Positions 43,101 through 51,975 of a stretch of DNA of 64,000 nt are shown piece after piece. The stretch is from Pseudomonadota bacterium (GTDB lineage: Bacteria; Pseudomonadota; Alphaproteobacteria; Caulobacterales; Caulobacteraceae), in NCBI GenBank assembly GCA_023456105.1, contig JAEYAO010000106.1, forward strand, positions 1-64,000, written 5' to 3'. The stretch's first letter is position 1. Each line of letters begins with the position of its first letter. The position numbers and the translations under genes are program-made. The notes under the pieces are model-generated. The model saw only the letters and a program-made list of their open reading frames with translations. It was not told where the DNA came from and did not search any database.

Positions 43101-43502
43101 CATCAGAGCGTCCGGCGAGGACACCAGGACGACCGATCCGGCCGCGTCGCGCGTCAGCTGTTCAAACACCGCCATGCGTCGTCCCATGCTCTCGCGCGAG
43201 GGCGAGGCGCGGTCGTAGGGCAGGCAGTCCCACGGCGGCAGGATCAGGGTGCGGAGCGGTCGCTCGCCGGCGAAGGCGGCCAGGGCGCGGCCGATCTCGT
43301 CCGCCCGCCGCTCGCTGGTGGTGACCAGGACGGTCAGCGGCGTCTTCGGGTCCAACGCCCGCAGCAGCCGGGCCGCGACCGCCGCCGCGCCGGGCCGTCG
43401 GGCCGCGCGCTCCGGCTCGCCGACGTGGGGCTGGGGCCCGTCGATCAGGGGCGCTTCGCCGGTCAGGGCGGGGGCGTGTGGGTCGCGTTTGTCTTGGGCC
43501 AC
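40188..43502 (-). CDS. Mfd-type transcription-repair coupling helicase (divergent)
   Basis: This 1104-residue protein starts at GTG. The N-terminal UvrB-like part includes LPPWDCLPYDRASPS. The RNA-polymerase-interacting region starts near DVVIHEDHGVGVLQ. The helicase has Walker A CGDVGFGKTEVALRA (near residue 600), DEEQRFG and LSLTATPIPRTLQGAL. LHQLRGRVGRGRRQGFAY and the C-terminal TRCF domain follow. Mfd removes RNA polymerase stalled at DNA lesions. It is somewhat short and divergent in the interaction domain, so a second Mfd-like paralogue cannot be excluded. Confidence 0.82.
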   Translation of the reverse strand: MAQDKRDPHAPALTGEAPLIDGPQPHVGEPERAARRPGAAAVAARLLRALDPKTPLTVLVTTSERRADEIGRALAAFAGERPLRTLILPPWDCLPYDRASPSRESMGRRMAVFEQLTRDAAGSVVLVSSPDALMQRIPPRAVLAERFEIETGAPLDRDALSAFAHRAGYVQDDRIDEPGEIAILGEVVDVYPPSSAAPLRIAIDEDGRVADIRRYDPVTQRSDDSVERLCLTPASELLIGPEDVRTPGEEHRMAERYSGGLESLLDLLSGACILTEDEVEDRCRRFADQIAEAHQTRLAFRDDDARPLPPEQLYLSLEETSAFLDRGRRLDFDGLSRNPSFAVERSPGKALASFIQERREAGRRVVLAGLAHEHRMLSRLLKRAKEEAPEAGQGWNELLDAPAGAFVALPLDLDAGFDDAELAVTVITPTDAVGGRVARPASGTAELLGEPELRAGDVVIHEDHGVGVLQALERIAVADQERDVLRLEYHGGATVLAPVEEFGRIWRYGSEPSAVTLDRLNTDAWMKRRAQLSSDIDATARQLVEMAKAREEATAESIKPPKPALARFAAGFPYPESVDQAAAIEAVLDDLASGRPMNRLVCGDVGFGKTEVALRATAAATLAGKQVIVSAPTTVLARQHFETFQRRFAGTDITVAQLSRLVDSKEAKAVKAGLASGEITVAIGTHALGADDVTLAMPGLVIIDEEQRFGAAMKDKLRAKAPHLLSLTATPIPRTLQGALVGIQDVSVIASPPARRRPIRTFLTPFDAASVRTALLREKARGGQSFVVVPRIEDLEPMQARLAEIAGELSVRTAHGKLSPEETDAVMVGFADGEGDVLLATNIIESGLDVPRANTMIVWRPDRFGLAQLHQLRGRVGRGRRQGFAYLLHAEDEELPEATRARLSTLEALDRLGSGFAISARDLDLRGGGDLVGDEQAGHMRMIGASLYQRVLEGALRTARGERPLNLGEPIYSGDPKAALPEDYIPDPTTRINLYARLARLSTTAEIEAFGDELEDRFGPLPDPAAALIANARLNALAHEAGVEAIASGPKATAFAFGRAAASVSKRIKDDDARHWKDDRLIYPAGDTPHGSAFIESVLTDLAA

Positions 43503-43600
43503 GGGGGTCTCGCTTCAGGGTGCGGTCATCAACGGCGAGGCGAGCCAAGACGCTCCATCGCATGACCTCGAAATCTGGCGATGAACCCGGCCGGAGGCGA

Positions 43601-46600
43601 TCAGTCCGTGGGGATCAGCGCCTTGATGCGGCTGGCCAGGGCTTCCATGGCGAACGGCTTGGTCATCACGTGCATGCCGGGATCAAGGTGGCCGTTGCCG
43701 ACGACGGCGTTCTCGGCGTAGCCGGTGATGAACAGCACTTCCAGGTTCGGACGGACCAGGCGCGCGGCGTCCGCCATCTGCCGCCCGTTCATGCCGCCGG
43801 GCAGGCCCACATCGGTGACCAAGAGGTCGATGCGGGCGTCCGACTGCAGGATCTTCAGGCCCGCCGCGCCGTCCGCCGCCTCCAGCGCCGCATAGCCCAG
43901 CTCCTCCAGCACCTCGAGCACCAGCATGCGCACGGTGGGCTCGTCGTCGACGATCAGCACTGTCTCGCCGACGCGCGCGCGGTGGGTCTCGGCCACGTTC
44001 GGAACCGGCTCCGCCGCCTCGGCGGGGCCCAGGTGACGCGGCAGGTAGATGCACACCATCGAGCCGTCGCCTTCTTCGGAGTAGATGCGCACCTGCCCGC
44101 CCGACTGCCGCGCGAAGCCGTAGATCATCGACAGGCCCAGCCCCGTGCCGACGCCGAGGGGCTTGGTGGTGAAGAACGGATCAAACGCCTTGGCGATCAC
44201 ATCGGCGCTCATGCCGGTTCCCGTATCGCTGACGCAGACGGAGATATACTGGCCGGGCTCCATGTCGCGCTGCTCCGCGGCGCGCGCGTCGAGCCAGCGG
44301 TTGCCCGTCTCTATGGTCAGCCGTCCGCCCGTCGGCATAGCATCGCGGGCGTTGATGCACAGGTTGAGAAGGGCGTTCTCCAGCTGGTTCGGATCGACCA
44401 GCGTGGTCCACAGGCCGCCGGCGGCAACCACCTCGACCTCGACCTGCGGACCCACCGTGCGGCGGATCAGCTCCTCAAGCCCGCCGATCAGCCGGTTGGC
44501 GTCGATGGGCCGGGGATCCAGCGTCTGCCGGCGGGAAAAGGCCAGCAGCCGGTGCGTCAGCGCCGCGGCCCTGCGCGCGGCGCCCTGGGCCGCCGTCGTG
44601 TAGCGATCGATCTCGTTGAAGCGGCCTTGGGCGATGCGGTTGCCCATGATCTCCAGGCTGCCTGTGATGCCGGTCAGCAGATTGTTGAAGTCGTGGGCGA
44701 TGCCGCCGGTCAGCTGGCCCACCGCCTCCATCTTCTGGCTCTGACGCAGGGCCTCTTCGGCGGCCATCAGCTCGCGTGTACGCGTGGCGACCTGTTCCTC
44801 GAGCGTTTCGTTCAGCTGCTCGAGCTCGGCGGCTTGCCGCAGCCGATCGTCTATGTCGGTGCTGGCCCCGATCCAGCGGGTGATGACGCCGTCCGCGTCG
44901 CGGATCGGTTCGGCCCTGACAAGGAACCAGCGCCAGGCGCCGTCATGACGACGGATGCGGAACTCGACTTCGTAGATGGTTCCGGTTCGAAGCGCCGCCT
45001 CCCAGGCGGCTCGGGCGCGGGGCAGATCGTCGGGATGCACAATGGCCGTCCAGCCGCTTGGGCCCGCAAGCTCTTCTTCCGTCTTGCCGGTGTAGGCGTG
45101 GAGCGCGGCGTTGAACCAGTCCAGGAAGCCGTCCGGCCGACTGGCCCAGATCTGATTGGGCACCGCCTGCGCGAAGGCGCGGAACTGGGCCTCGCTGAGG
45201 CGGACGGCCTGTTCGGCGCGGGCGCGTTCGGACGCGGCGCGCACCCTATCCGCCACTTCCCGCATCAGCGGGATGTCGTCTTCGGGCCACGGGCGCGGCG
45301 TGGCGTTGTTGGCGAAGAACAGGGCCACGAACCGACCCTGTTCGACCAGCGGCATGTTGATGAAGGCTTCGGCGCTGATTCCGCTCAACTGCTCGGCGGT
45401 GCTGCGCGTGCGGGGATCCTCGGCGGCGTCGCCGATGACCACGGTGCGGCCGACCTTGAGATCGTCGATGTAGGAGCCGAAGTCGCGGAAGTTCAGCGTG
45501 CCGGCGATGGACTGGACGCCCGGCGCGTTCCAGTCGCGTTCGATGGAGACGGTTTCCGCCACCCGATCGATGATGCCGTAGCCGACGCGGCTGACCCCCA
45601 GCGCCCGGCCCAGCACCTCCGAGGCGGCGTGGGCGATCTCGGCGGGATCGGTGAGGTCGCGCAACGCGTCGGCGAGCGCCAGCAGGGTCTCCTGCCGCGC
45701 CTCGCTTCGCCGGCGGGCGGTGATGTCGTTGAACAGGATGGCGACGCGGTTCTGGTCGGGATCGCCGATCCGAAACGCCTGAACGTCGTACCAGCGGCCG
45801 AAGATTGCGGCGGGCTGCTCGAAACGGATCTTTTCTCCGGTCCGCGCCACGCGGCCATACAGATCGAACCAGTGCTGCTCCAAGCCCGGTGCGATGTCGG
45901 AGACCCATTTGCCGGTCGAGCCGTGCAGGCCCGTCATCCGCTCGTAGGCGGCGTTGCCCTCCACGATCCTGTAGTCGACGGGGCGATCCGCCTCGTCGAA
46001 TTTCATCTGGATGATGCAGAAGCCGATGTCGGTGGTGTTCAGCAGGGCCTTGTATCGCGTTTCGCTGTCCCGAAGCGCGGCTGCCGCCAGCGTGCGCTCG
46101 GTGACGTCGGCGCCCTCCACGAAGATGCCGGTGATCACGCCGCTCGCGTCGCGGATCGGCTGGTAGACGAAATCCAGAAAGCGCTCCCGCACCGGACCGC
46201 CGGGCGTCGGCTGCACTTCGAACCTGACACCGTTCGCCACAAACGGCTCGCCGGTCGCGAAGACCTGATCAAGAAGCTCCACAAAGCCCTGAGACACGGC
46301 CTCCGGCAGCGCCTCGCCCACGCTTCGACCGACGACGTCCCGGTGACCGATCAACTGCACATAGCCGGGATTGACCCGCTCGAACCTGTGCTCGGGTCCG
46401 CGCAGCAGGGCCATGAACGTCGGCGCCTGGGCGAACATCTGCGCCAACTGCTCGCGCTCGTCACGCAGCGCCTGCTCGCCTGCGACCCGGTTGGTGACGT
46501 CTCTGGCCACGCCCACGAAGCGCGCCGGACGCCCCTCCGCGTCGAACTCCAGCTCACCCTTGCGCGCGATCCAGCGCAGCGCGCCGTCGTTGGCGCGTCG

Positions 46601-47350
46601 AATGCGATATTCGACGTCAAGCGGCGCCTGGCCGGTTTGACGGCTCAACGCATTGGAGACGAGTTCGACATCATCGGAGACAACCAGGCGCTCGAAGATC
46701 TCCGCCGGGGCTTGCGGCGTCTCGGGCATGCCATAGAGCCGGCAGAACTCCGGCGTCGCATGGATGATGTTGTCCGCCGCCGACACCCAGAACAGGCCGA
46801 CGCCGCCGGCTTCCTGGGCGCGCTGCAGCCGCTCCTCGGCCTCTTCCAGAGCCCGCCGCGCCTGATGTTCCGATGTTCGGTCTCGGACCACCTTGACGAA
46901 GCCCAGATGATCGCCGCCCACGCCCAGGAGCGGCGTCATTTCGCCGGACGCCCAGAAGCGCGTCCCGTCCTTGCGGATATGCCATCGCTCGTCGTTGGCG
47001 CGGCCATCGCTGATCGACAGGCGCATCTCTTCGCCGGGTCGATCGTTCGCCAGATCCTCCGGCGTGAAGATCAGGCCTGCGGAGCGCCCGGCGACTTCCT
47101 CGGCGGTCCATCCGAAGACGGCCTGCGCGCCCGGGTTCCACTCGCGTATGGCGCCGTCCCGGTCCATGCCGATGATCGCAAAGCCCAGAACGCTGTTCAG
47201 GATCGCCTGATCGCGATCCGATTTCGCACTGGCCGTCGTTCGGGCGGCGAGCGAGTCCTTGGTGTCGTCAATCATGAGGTTTCGAAAGGGCGTCGGGGCG
47301 TTAGGTTCCAGAAGTAGCGGTGATCCGGATCGGCGGCTTGTCTCCTGCAT
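43601..47350 (-). CDS. Hybrid multi-PAS/GAF sensor histidine kinase with receiver
   Basis: This 1249-residue cytoplasmic protein has no membrane helices. Order: several PAS domains (about 45-540), a GAF domain (about 550-715; ETLLALADALRDL), a further PAS with PAC (about 720-850), a coiled coil, then the kinase H box GGIAHDFNNLLTG, ATP-binding motifs (NARDAMP, DTGTGM, GTGLGLSM) and a receiver domain (LLVTDVGLPGG, phosphoacceptor Asp). A second start at 47275 is possible; neither has a strong ribosome site. It lies 26 bp after the PleC-like kinase gene. The signal is unknown. Confidence 0.9.
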   Translation of the reverse strand: MQETSRRSGSPLLLEPNAPTPFRNLMIDDTKDSLAARTTASAKSDRDQAILNSVLGFAIIGMDRDGAIREWNPGAQAVFGWTAEEVAGRSAGLIFTPEDLANDRPGEEMRLSISDGRANDERWHIRKDGTRFWASGEMTPLLGVGGDHLGFVKVVRDRTSEHQARRALEEAEERLQRAQEAGGVGLFWVSAADNIIHATPEFCRLYGMPETPQAPAEIFERLVVSDDVELVSNALSRQTGQAPLDVEYRIRRANDGALRWIARKGELEFDAEGRPARFVGVARDVTNRVAGEQALRDEREQLAQMFAQAPTFMALLRGPEHRFERVNPGYVQLIGHRDVVGRSVGEALPEAVSQGFVELLDQVFATGEPFVANGVRFEVQPTPGGPVRERFLDFVYQPIRDASGVITGIFVEGADVTERTLAAAALRDSETRYKALLNTTDIGFCIIQMKFDEADRPVDYRIVEGNAAYERMTGLHGSTGKWVSDIAPGLEQHWFDLYGRVARTGEKIRFEQPAAIFGRWYDVQAFRIGDPDQNRVAILFNDITARRRSEARQETLLALADALRDLTDPAEIAHAASEVLGRALGVSRVGYGIIDRVAETVSIERDWNAPGVQSIAGTLNFRDFGSYIDDLKVGRTVVIGDAAEDPRTRSTAEQLSGISAEAFINMPLVEQGRFVALFFANNATPRPWPEDDIPLMREVADRVRAASERARAEQAVRLSEAQFRAFAQAVPNQIWASRPDGFLDWFNAALHAYTGKTEEELAGPSGWTAIVHPDDLPRARAAWEAALRTGTIYEVEFRIRRHDGAWRWFLVRAEPIRDADGVITRWIGASTDIDDRLRQAAELEQLNETLEEQVATRTRELMAAEEALRQSQKMEAVGQLTGGIAHDFNNLLTGITGSLEIMGNRIAQGRFNEIDRYTTAAQGAARRAAALTHRLLAFSRRQTLDPRPIDANRLIGGLEELIRRTVGPQVEVEVVAAGGLWTTLVDPNQLENALLNLCINARDAMPTGGRLTIETGNRWLDARAAEQRDMEPGQYISVCVSDTGTGMSADVIAKAFDPFFTTKPLGVGTGLGLSMIYGFARQSGGQVRIYSEEGDGSMVCIYLPRHLGPAEAAEPVPNVAETHRARVGETVLIVDDEPTVRMLVLEVLEELGYAALEAADGAAGLKILQSDARIDLLVTDVGLPGGMNGRQMADAARLVRPNLEVLFITGYAENAVVGNGHLDPGMHVMTKPFAMEALASRIKALIPTD

Positions 47351-47376
47351 CTGCGGCGGCTGTTTCGGCCCGGATG

Positions 47377-49608
47377 TCAGGCCGCACGCGCCTGGATCGG
47401 GGACTGGTCCTGCGTCGAGTCGTCCTTGGGGCGGCGTACAGGCAGTTCAAAGCTGACAGTGGCCCCGGCGCCCAACTCGCTTTCGATGGTCAGGGCGCCG
47501 CCATGCAGTTCCACCAGAGCCTTGGTGAGCGAAAGCCCCAGCCCCGTGCCCTGGGTTGTCTTGGAGTGCTGGCCCTCGACCTGCTCGAACGGCTGCGCCA
47601 GCCGCTCGATGTCCTCGGCCGCGATGCCGATGCCGGTGTCGGCGCACGAGACCCGTACTCGGTCTTCTCCATCGTCGGAGACGATCCGGCGGACGCTGAG
47701 CGTGATCGAGCCGCCTTCCGGCGTGAACTTCACGGCGTTGGACAGAAGGTTCAGCAGCACCTGCTTGACTCCGCGATAATCGGCCTCGATCTCGGGCGCG
47801 GGGTCGACGTGAAGAGAGAAACGCAGCCGCGCATCCTCGATCTTGCCGCGCATCAGGCGCACCGCGTCCTCGCAGGCGTCGACGATCGACACGGGCTCAT
47901 AATGCAGCTTCATCTTGCCGGCCTCGATCTTGGCCATGTCCAGGATGTCGTTGATCAGGCTCAGCAGGTGCTGGCCCGAGCGATGAATGTCTGCGGCGTA
48001 GCCCTTATATTTCGGGTGCCCCAAGGGGCCGAACATCTCGCCCGCCATGATCTCGGAAAAGCCGTTGATGGCGTTCAGCGGCGTGCGCAGTTCATGGCTC
48101 ATGTTCGCCAGGAACTCGGACTTGGCCTGATTGGCCGCCTCGGCCCGGGTCTTCGCCACCTCGTATTTGCGCGCCAGCTGGCTCAGCTTGGCCTGGCTCG
48201 CTTCAAGCTCCCGGACGGCGACCTGCAGGACGTCGACGGCTCGCTGGCGTTCGGCCTCCTTTCGCTTGATGGCGGTGATGTCGGCGGCCGTGATCACCGA
48301 GCCGCCGTCGGAGGTGAAGCGCTCGTTCAGTTGCAGCCAGCGGCCGTCGTGCAATTCCACCTCGCGGGCGCCGACCCGTCCGTCCGGAGCGTTCAGATCC
48401 GACTTGATGGCCAGGGCGGCGATGCGGTTGAGGTCGTCCTTCCGCGCACCGCGCCGCACCACGTCAGGACCGAGGCCGAAGGCGTCGCGGAAGGCGTCGT
48501 TCCACAGGATCAGCCGGTCCTGCCGATCAAACAGGACAAAGGCGTCAGAGATGCTTTCCACCCCGTCGCGCAAGCGGCTCTCGGCGGCTTGCGCCTGGGC
48601 CTTTGAGCGGCGGGCCTCGGTGATGTCCAGCGCGACGCCGAGAATGGAGAAGAAGCCGTCTTCGCCCCGCTCCCCGCGCGCCTGACCTCGAGCGTCTATC
48701 CAGCGCGCCTTTCCGTCCGCATCCGCCACGGGGAAGGTGACTTCAAAAGCGCCGTAAGCCGCCGCCTGGCGCAAGGCGTGCTGGACCTCTTCCTGATACT
48801 TCGGGTGAACGCGCGACAAGACCGCCGCGGCGCTGGCTACGCCGCCCGTGTCGAACCCCAGCATCTGGGCCATGTAGTCGGACAGGTTCACTTCCTCGCC
48901 CTTGAGGTCCCACTCCCAGACGCCGCACCGCGCCGCCTCAACGGCGACCCGGAACCGCTTCTCCGAGGCGGCCCAGGCCCGGCTTTCCTGGGCCCGACGG
49001 AAGTGCTGGATCGTCATCAGGATCAGAACCGCCAGCCCGAGCAATAGAGGCGTGACCAGCAGCCACAGGTCGTCGATCACACCCCCGCGCTGAGGTGACG
49101 GACGGGTGGCGACGGCGAACAGCCCCCGCGCCCCCACGGGAACGCTGGCCGCCAGCGTCGGCTCGCCCTTGGCGTCGAGAGCCGCCGCCCGACCGTCGGC
49201 GGCCGGAGCAGCGGCGCCCAGCGCCTGGGCGAGCGCTTGTCCGATTTCGTCGATCCGAGTGGAGGCGACGATCAGGCCTTCGCCGTCCACCAGCCGCAGG
49301 TCCACGCCTTCTGGCGCGGCGGCCGGACGAGGCAGGGTTTGCGACAGCTGATCGGCCGCGGCGTCGCTCTGCAACAAGAGGGCGCGGGTCTCCGCCGCCA
49401 GAAGCCGGGCGTCCTGGCTTACAGCCAGTTCCTGATAGGCCTGCACGTCTCGCAATGGGCGGGTCGCCTGCCGCGAGGTCAGCAGCACATAGGCCGTGAT
49501 CGCCAGCGCCAGCGCCAGCACGGCCACGCGCAACCAGGCGGGAGAGCCCGGCGCCTGGTCAGAGGCCCGCCGCCCCTGGCTGTTCACGCGGCGCTCCATG
49601 CCCCGCAA
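47377..49608 (-). CDS. PleC/DivJ-type PAS sensor histidine kinase
   Basis: This 743-residue membrane kinase has helix 1 near residues 25-44, a roughly 135-residue periplasmic domain and helix 2 near 181-202. Two PAS domains follow (about 215-335 and 345-455), then a coiled coil and the kinase. The H box ANMSHELRTPLNAINGFSE, the segment EMFGPLGHPKYKGYA and INDILDMAKIEAGKM are typical of the alphaproteobacterial PleC/DivJ/PdhS group acting on DivK. A GTTAACC half-site lies upstream at about 49678. I cannot prove orthology with PleC, whose periplasmic part is larger in Caulobacter. Confidence 0.87.
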   Translation of the reverse strand: MRGMERRVNSQGRRASDQAPGSPAWLRVAVLALALAITAYVLLTSRQATRPLRDVQAYQELAVSQDARLLAAETRALLLQSDAAADQLSQTLPRPAAAPEGVDLRLVDGEGLIVASTRIDEIGQALAQALGAAAPAADGRAAALDAKGEPTLAASVPVGARGLFAVATRPSPQRGGVIDDLWLLVTPLLLGLAVLILMTIQHFRRAQESRAWAASEKRFRVAVEAARCGVWEWDLKGEEVNLSDYMAQMLGFDTGGVASAAAVLSRVHPKYQEEVQHALRQAAAYGAFEVTFPVADADGKARWIDARGQARGERGEDGFFSILGVALDITEARRSKAQAQAAESRLRDGVESISDAFVLFDRQDRLILWNDAFRDAFGLGPDVVRRGARKDDLNRIAALAIKSDLNAPDGRVGAREVELHDGRWLQLNERFTSDGGSVITAADITAIKRKEAERQRAVDVLQVAVRELEASQAKLSQLARKYEVAKTRAEAANQAKSEFLANMSHELRTPLNAINGFSEIMAGEMFGPLGHPKYKGYAADIHRSGQHLLSLINDILDMAKIEAGKMKLHYEPVSIVDACEDAVRLMRGKIEDARLRFSLHVDPAPEIEADYRGVKQVLLNLLSNAVKFTPEGGSITLSVRRIVSDDGEDRVRVSCADTGIGIAAEDIERLAQPFEQVEGQHSKTTQGTGLGLSLTKALVELHGGALTIESELGAGATVSFELPVRRPKDDSTQDQSPIQARAA

Positions 49609-49691
49609 GGCGATCTCCGGACCAAATCAGCGATGCGGGGAATCTAGGCTGTATCGGCGATTCCTGTCGAGGGTTCGTTAACCAAAACGCG

Positions 49692-50261
49692 TCAGGCGGC
49701 GCGGACCTCCGCCGGTCCATCAAGGAATGCAGGCGTATCCAAGACGTTGGTGACCGGCTTCAGCGCCTCGCGGGCCTCCCGGGCCAGGGCCAGCACGGCG
49801 GGCGGTGCATCGTCGGGCGCTTCGGCCGCCAGATCGACCAGCGATTGCGCCACCTGCATCAGGGCGGGCGCGGCGGCGATCAGTCGCGCCTGCGCTTCGA
49901 TCTTGGCCGGGTCGCGGTCGTACTCGGCGCCGGGCACACGCCATCCGCCCCAGTCGGCCGTGTCGGTGACCACCACCGGATAGGTGCCGGGATAGGGATG
50001 ATGGACGCAGTCCTCCGGCGTCTGCCACTTGTTGCGCGCGCGCAGCAATCGCCAGCTTCCCAGGTCGGCGGACGCAGGATCCTCGCTCGGCAGGAACAGT
50101 TCGGAGGCGGCGAAGTCGCGGCCCAGCCCCACGTCATAGGTCACGCGGACAGGCTCGTCGAAGCCCTTGGCCCAGACGGGCTGGACCTGTTCGATTTGCG
50201 CCCAGGCGCCGACGCACTCGACCCAGACCTTTTGCCCCTTCTGGAACTGCGCGCGCGCCAT
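49692..50261 (-). CDS. Conserved hypothetical cytoplasmic protein
   Basis: This 189-residue protein begins MARAQFQKGQKVWVECVGAW, then has a beta-rich half with SH3-like or KOW-like character (VWVEC..., VRVTYDVGLGRDF) and DLGSWRLLRARNKWQTPEDC. An Ala-rich helical half follows (PAKIEAQARLIAAAPALMQV). No catalytic motif or membrane segment is visible. A GGAGG ribosome site lies just before the ATG. I do not recognise a named family. Confidence 0.72.
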   Translation of the reverse strand: MARAQFQKGQKVWVECVGAWAQIEQVQPVWAKGFDEPVRVTYDVGLGRDFAASELFLPSEDPASADLGSWRLLRARNKWQTPEDCVHHPYPGTYPVVVTDTADWGGWRVPGAEYDRDPAKIEAQARLIAAAPALMQVAQSLVDLAAEAPDDAPPAVLALAREAREALKPVTNVLDTPAFLDGPAEVRAA

Positions 50262-50342
50262 TCATCGCCTCCACCTTGATCGTGCAGGCTTAGCCCCGCC
50301 GCCTTAGCGGCCGGTATGCCGACGTGGTTAAGCGGGGGGCGA

Positions 50343-50753
50343 TCAGCCGCGCGAGATGTCCTCCAGCGCCTCGCCCGCGTACTTCTCCTTTACGCGAGTG
50401 GACAGGTCGCCCAGCGAGACCACGCCGACCAGGCGGCCATGCTTGTCGATCACGGGCGCGCGCCGTACCTGCCGCTCGGCCATCAGGTCCAGACCGACCT
50501 TCAGGTCGTCGTCGTCGCGCAAGGTCCAGGCGTCGCGGCTGATAAACTCCATGATCGAAGAGCCGGGGCCTGCGCCACGCGCCACGGCGCGAACCGTTAT
50601 GTCCCGATCGGTCAGCGTGCCGACCAGCTGGTCGCCATCGGCCACGGGCACGAAGCCGAAGTCGCCCTCGGCCATCCACTGCGACACGTCCTGCAGGGTG
50701 TCTCCGGGGCGGGCGACGCGCACGTCGCGGCTCATCACGTCGCGGATTCTCAT
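50343..50753 (-). CDS. CBS-domain pair protein
   Basis: This 136-residue protein is made only of two CBS domains. The first starts MRIRDVMSRDVRVARPGDT and includes LTDRDITVRAVA; the second contains DLMAERQVRRAPVIDKHGRL and VVSLGDLS. The start at 50753 has AGGAG 8 bp upstream. Stand-alone CBS pairs bind adenosine nucleotides and modulate other proteins. The partner is not evident. It is divergent from the FMN reductase-like gene. Confidence 0.9.
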   Translation of the reverse strand: MRIRDVMSRDVRVARPGDTLQDVSQWMAEGDFGFVPVADGDQLVGTLTDRDITVRAVARGAGPGSSIMEFISRDAWTLRDDDDLKVGLDLMAERQVRRAPVIDKHGRLVGVVSLGDLSTRVKEKYAGEALEDISRG

Positions 50754-50823
50754 GGTGGCTCTCCTGACAGGTCCGCCAACAGAACCGCCGCGTCCGGCCC
50801 CGGTTCCGCCGGGCTGAGGAACA

Positions 50824-50845
50824 GCCCCGCCGGGCGGGGCGTTTT
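50824..50845 (+). terminator. Intrinsic terminator in a divergent intergenic region
   Basis: GCCCCGC (50824-50830) pairs perfectly with GCGGGGC (50834-50840) around a CGG loop, followed by GTTTT. It is oriented on the plus strand but no plus-strand gene ends nearby. It lies 30 bp before the FMN reductase-like start, within the leader if transcription begins further upstream. Confidence 0.65.
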
Positions 50846-50874
50846 CCCATGCAATCAAGCAGAAAGCCGTCTTC

Positions 50875-51972
50875 ATGGACTCATCACCGCCCCGGTCCGC
50901 GCCCGAGCCGCGCAAGGGCATGCCGTCGCCGCGACTGGAGCGAGCGGATTTCGAGGCGCGCTATCGCAGCCGCTTTCACGATCCTGCCTTCAACGGCCTC
51001 GCGCCCGAGATCGACCGCATCGTGTCGGTGGCCTGGGACGCCTATGAGAACCAGCGCAAGTCGCCGGTGACGCGCAAGGCGGGCGACGGCTTCGCCGATC
51101 CCGACTACGACCTGTCGATCGACTGGATCGCCGCCAACGACATGATCCAGGCGGCCAGGGCGCGGCACGCCGATCCGGACGGACCCATGCGCATCCTCCT
51201 GGTCAATGGCTCGTCGCGCTCGGAGCACAGCTGTCCCGGCGAGATGTCCAAGAGCTGGCGGTTGACGCAGATCGCGCGCGAGGTGTTCGACGGCCAGGGC
51301 GGATTCGAGACCACGGTGCTGGACCGGTCGCGGCTGACCAGCGAGTTCGGATGCGAAATCCATCCGTGCAAGTCGTGCTTCTCGACGGCGGCGGCGCTTT
51401 GCCACTTCCCCTGCAGCTGCTATCCCAACTATTCGCTGGGCCAGGTTCACGACTGGATGAACGACATCTATCCGATGTGGGTCGAGGCGCACGGCGTGTT
51501 CCTCGTCACGCCGGTCAACTGGTATCAGGTGTCCAGCCCGATGAAGCTGATGATGGACCGGATGGTGTGCTGCGACGGCGGCAATCCCGATCCGTCCTCC
51601 ACCCACGGCAAGGAGGCCCAGGAGGCCAAGCAGATCGAGCTGGACGGCTGGGATTACCCCCGCCACCTGGAGGGACGGCAGTTCTCGGTCGTGGTCCACG
51701 GCGACGTGGAGGGCGCCGAAAACGTGCGGCGCTCGCTGTCGGACTGGCTGCGGTTCATGAAGCTTCAGCCGGCGGGGCCTGACGCCGAGATCGACCGCTA
51801 CATCGGCTACTGGGAGCCCTACGCCACCAGCCACGAGGCGCTGGACAAGGACACCGACATCCAGGCCGAGGTGCGCATCGCCGCAGAACAGCTGGCCCGC
51901 GCCGTGCGGGCGCGCCGCGACGGCAAGCTGGTCACCACCTATGAAGGCCTGGAGAGCCCGCGTCAGAAGTAG
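50875..51972 (+). CDS. NADPH-dependent FMN reductase family flavoprotein
   Basis: This 365-residue protein has a flavodoxin-like fold from about residue 105: MRILLVNGSSRSEHSC is the FMN-phosphate loop and VFLVTPVNWYQVSSPMKLMMDRM the second flavin-binding segment. The insert has several Cys residues (EIHPCKSCFSTAAALCHFPC, then CYP), which suggests a metal or disulfide site. The N-terminal 100 residues are an extra region with no known motif. It should reduce FMN or use it to reduce quinones or metals. It converges with the flavodoxin-reductase gene. Confidence 0.84.
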   Translation: MDSSPPRSAPEPRKGMPSPRLERADFEARYRSRFHDPAFNGLAPEIDRIVSVAWDAYENQRKSPVTRKAGDGFADPDYDLSIDWIAANDMIQAARARHADPDGPMRILLVNGSSRSEHSCPGEMSKSWRLTQIAREVFDGQGGFETTVLDRSRLTSEFGCEIHPCKSCFSTAAALCHFPCSCYPNYSLGQVHDWMNDIYPMWVEAHGVFLVTPVNWYQVSSPMKLMMDRMVCCDGGNPDPSSTHGKEAQEAKQIELDGWDYPRHLEGRQFSVVVHGDVEGAENVRRSLSDWLRFMKLQPAGPDAEIDRYIGYWEPYATSHEALDKDTDIQAEVRIAAEQLARAVRARRDGKLVTTYEGLESPRQK

Positions 51973-51975
51973 GCT

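Noticed and set aside
43478..47317. A 1279-codon open frame on the plus strand
   Set aside because: It lies wholly antisense to the hybrid histidine kinase, whose domains are intact. The translated product is rich in Arg, Gly, Gln and His with no domain, as expected for a mirror frame in GC-rich DNA.
50752..50817. A Pro-rich 21-codon ORF before the terminator at 50824, as a possible proline attenuator
   Set aside because: It has no ribosome site, overlaps the start of the divergent CBS gene, and Pro codons are common by chance in such GC-rich DNA. The downstream gene is not in proline metabolism.
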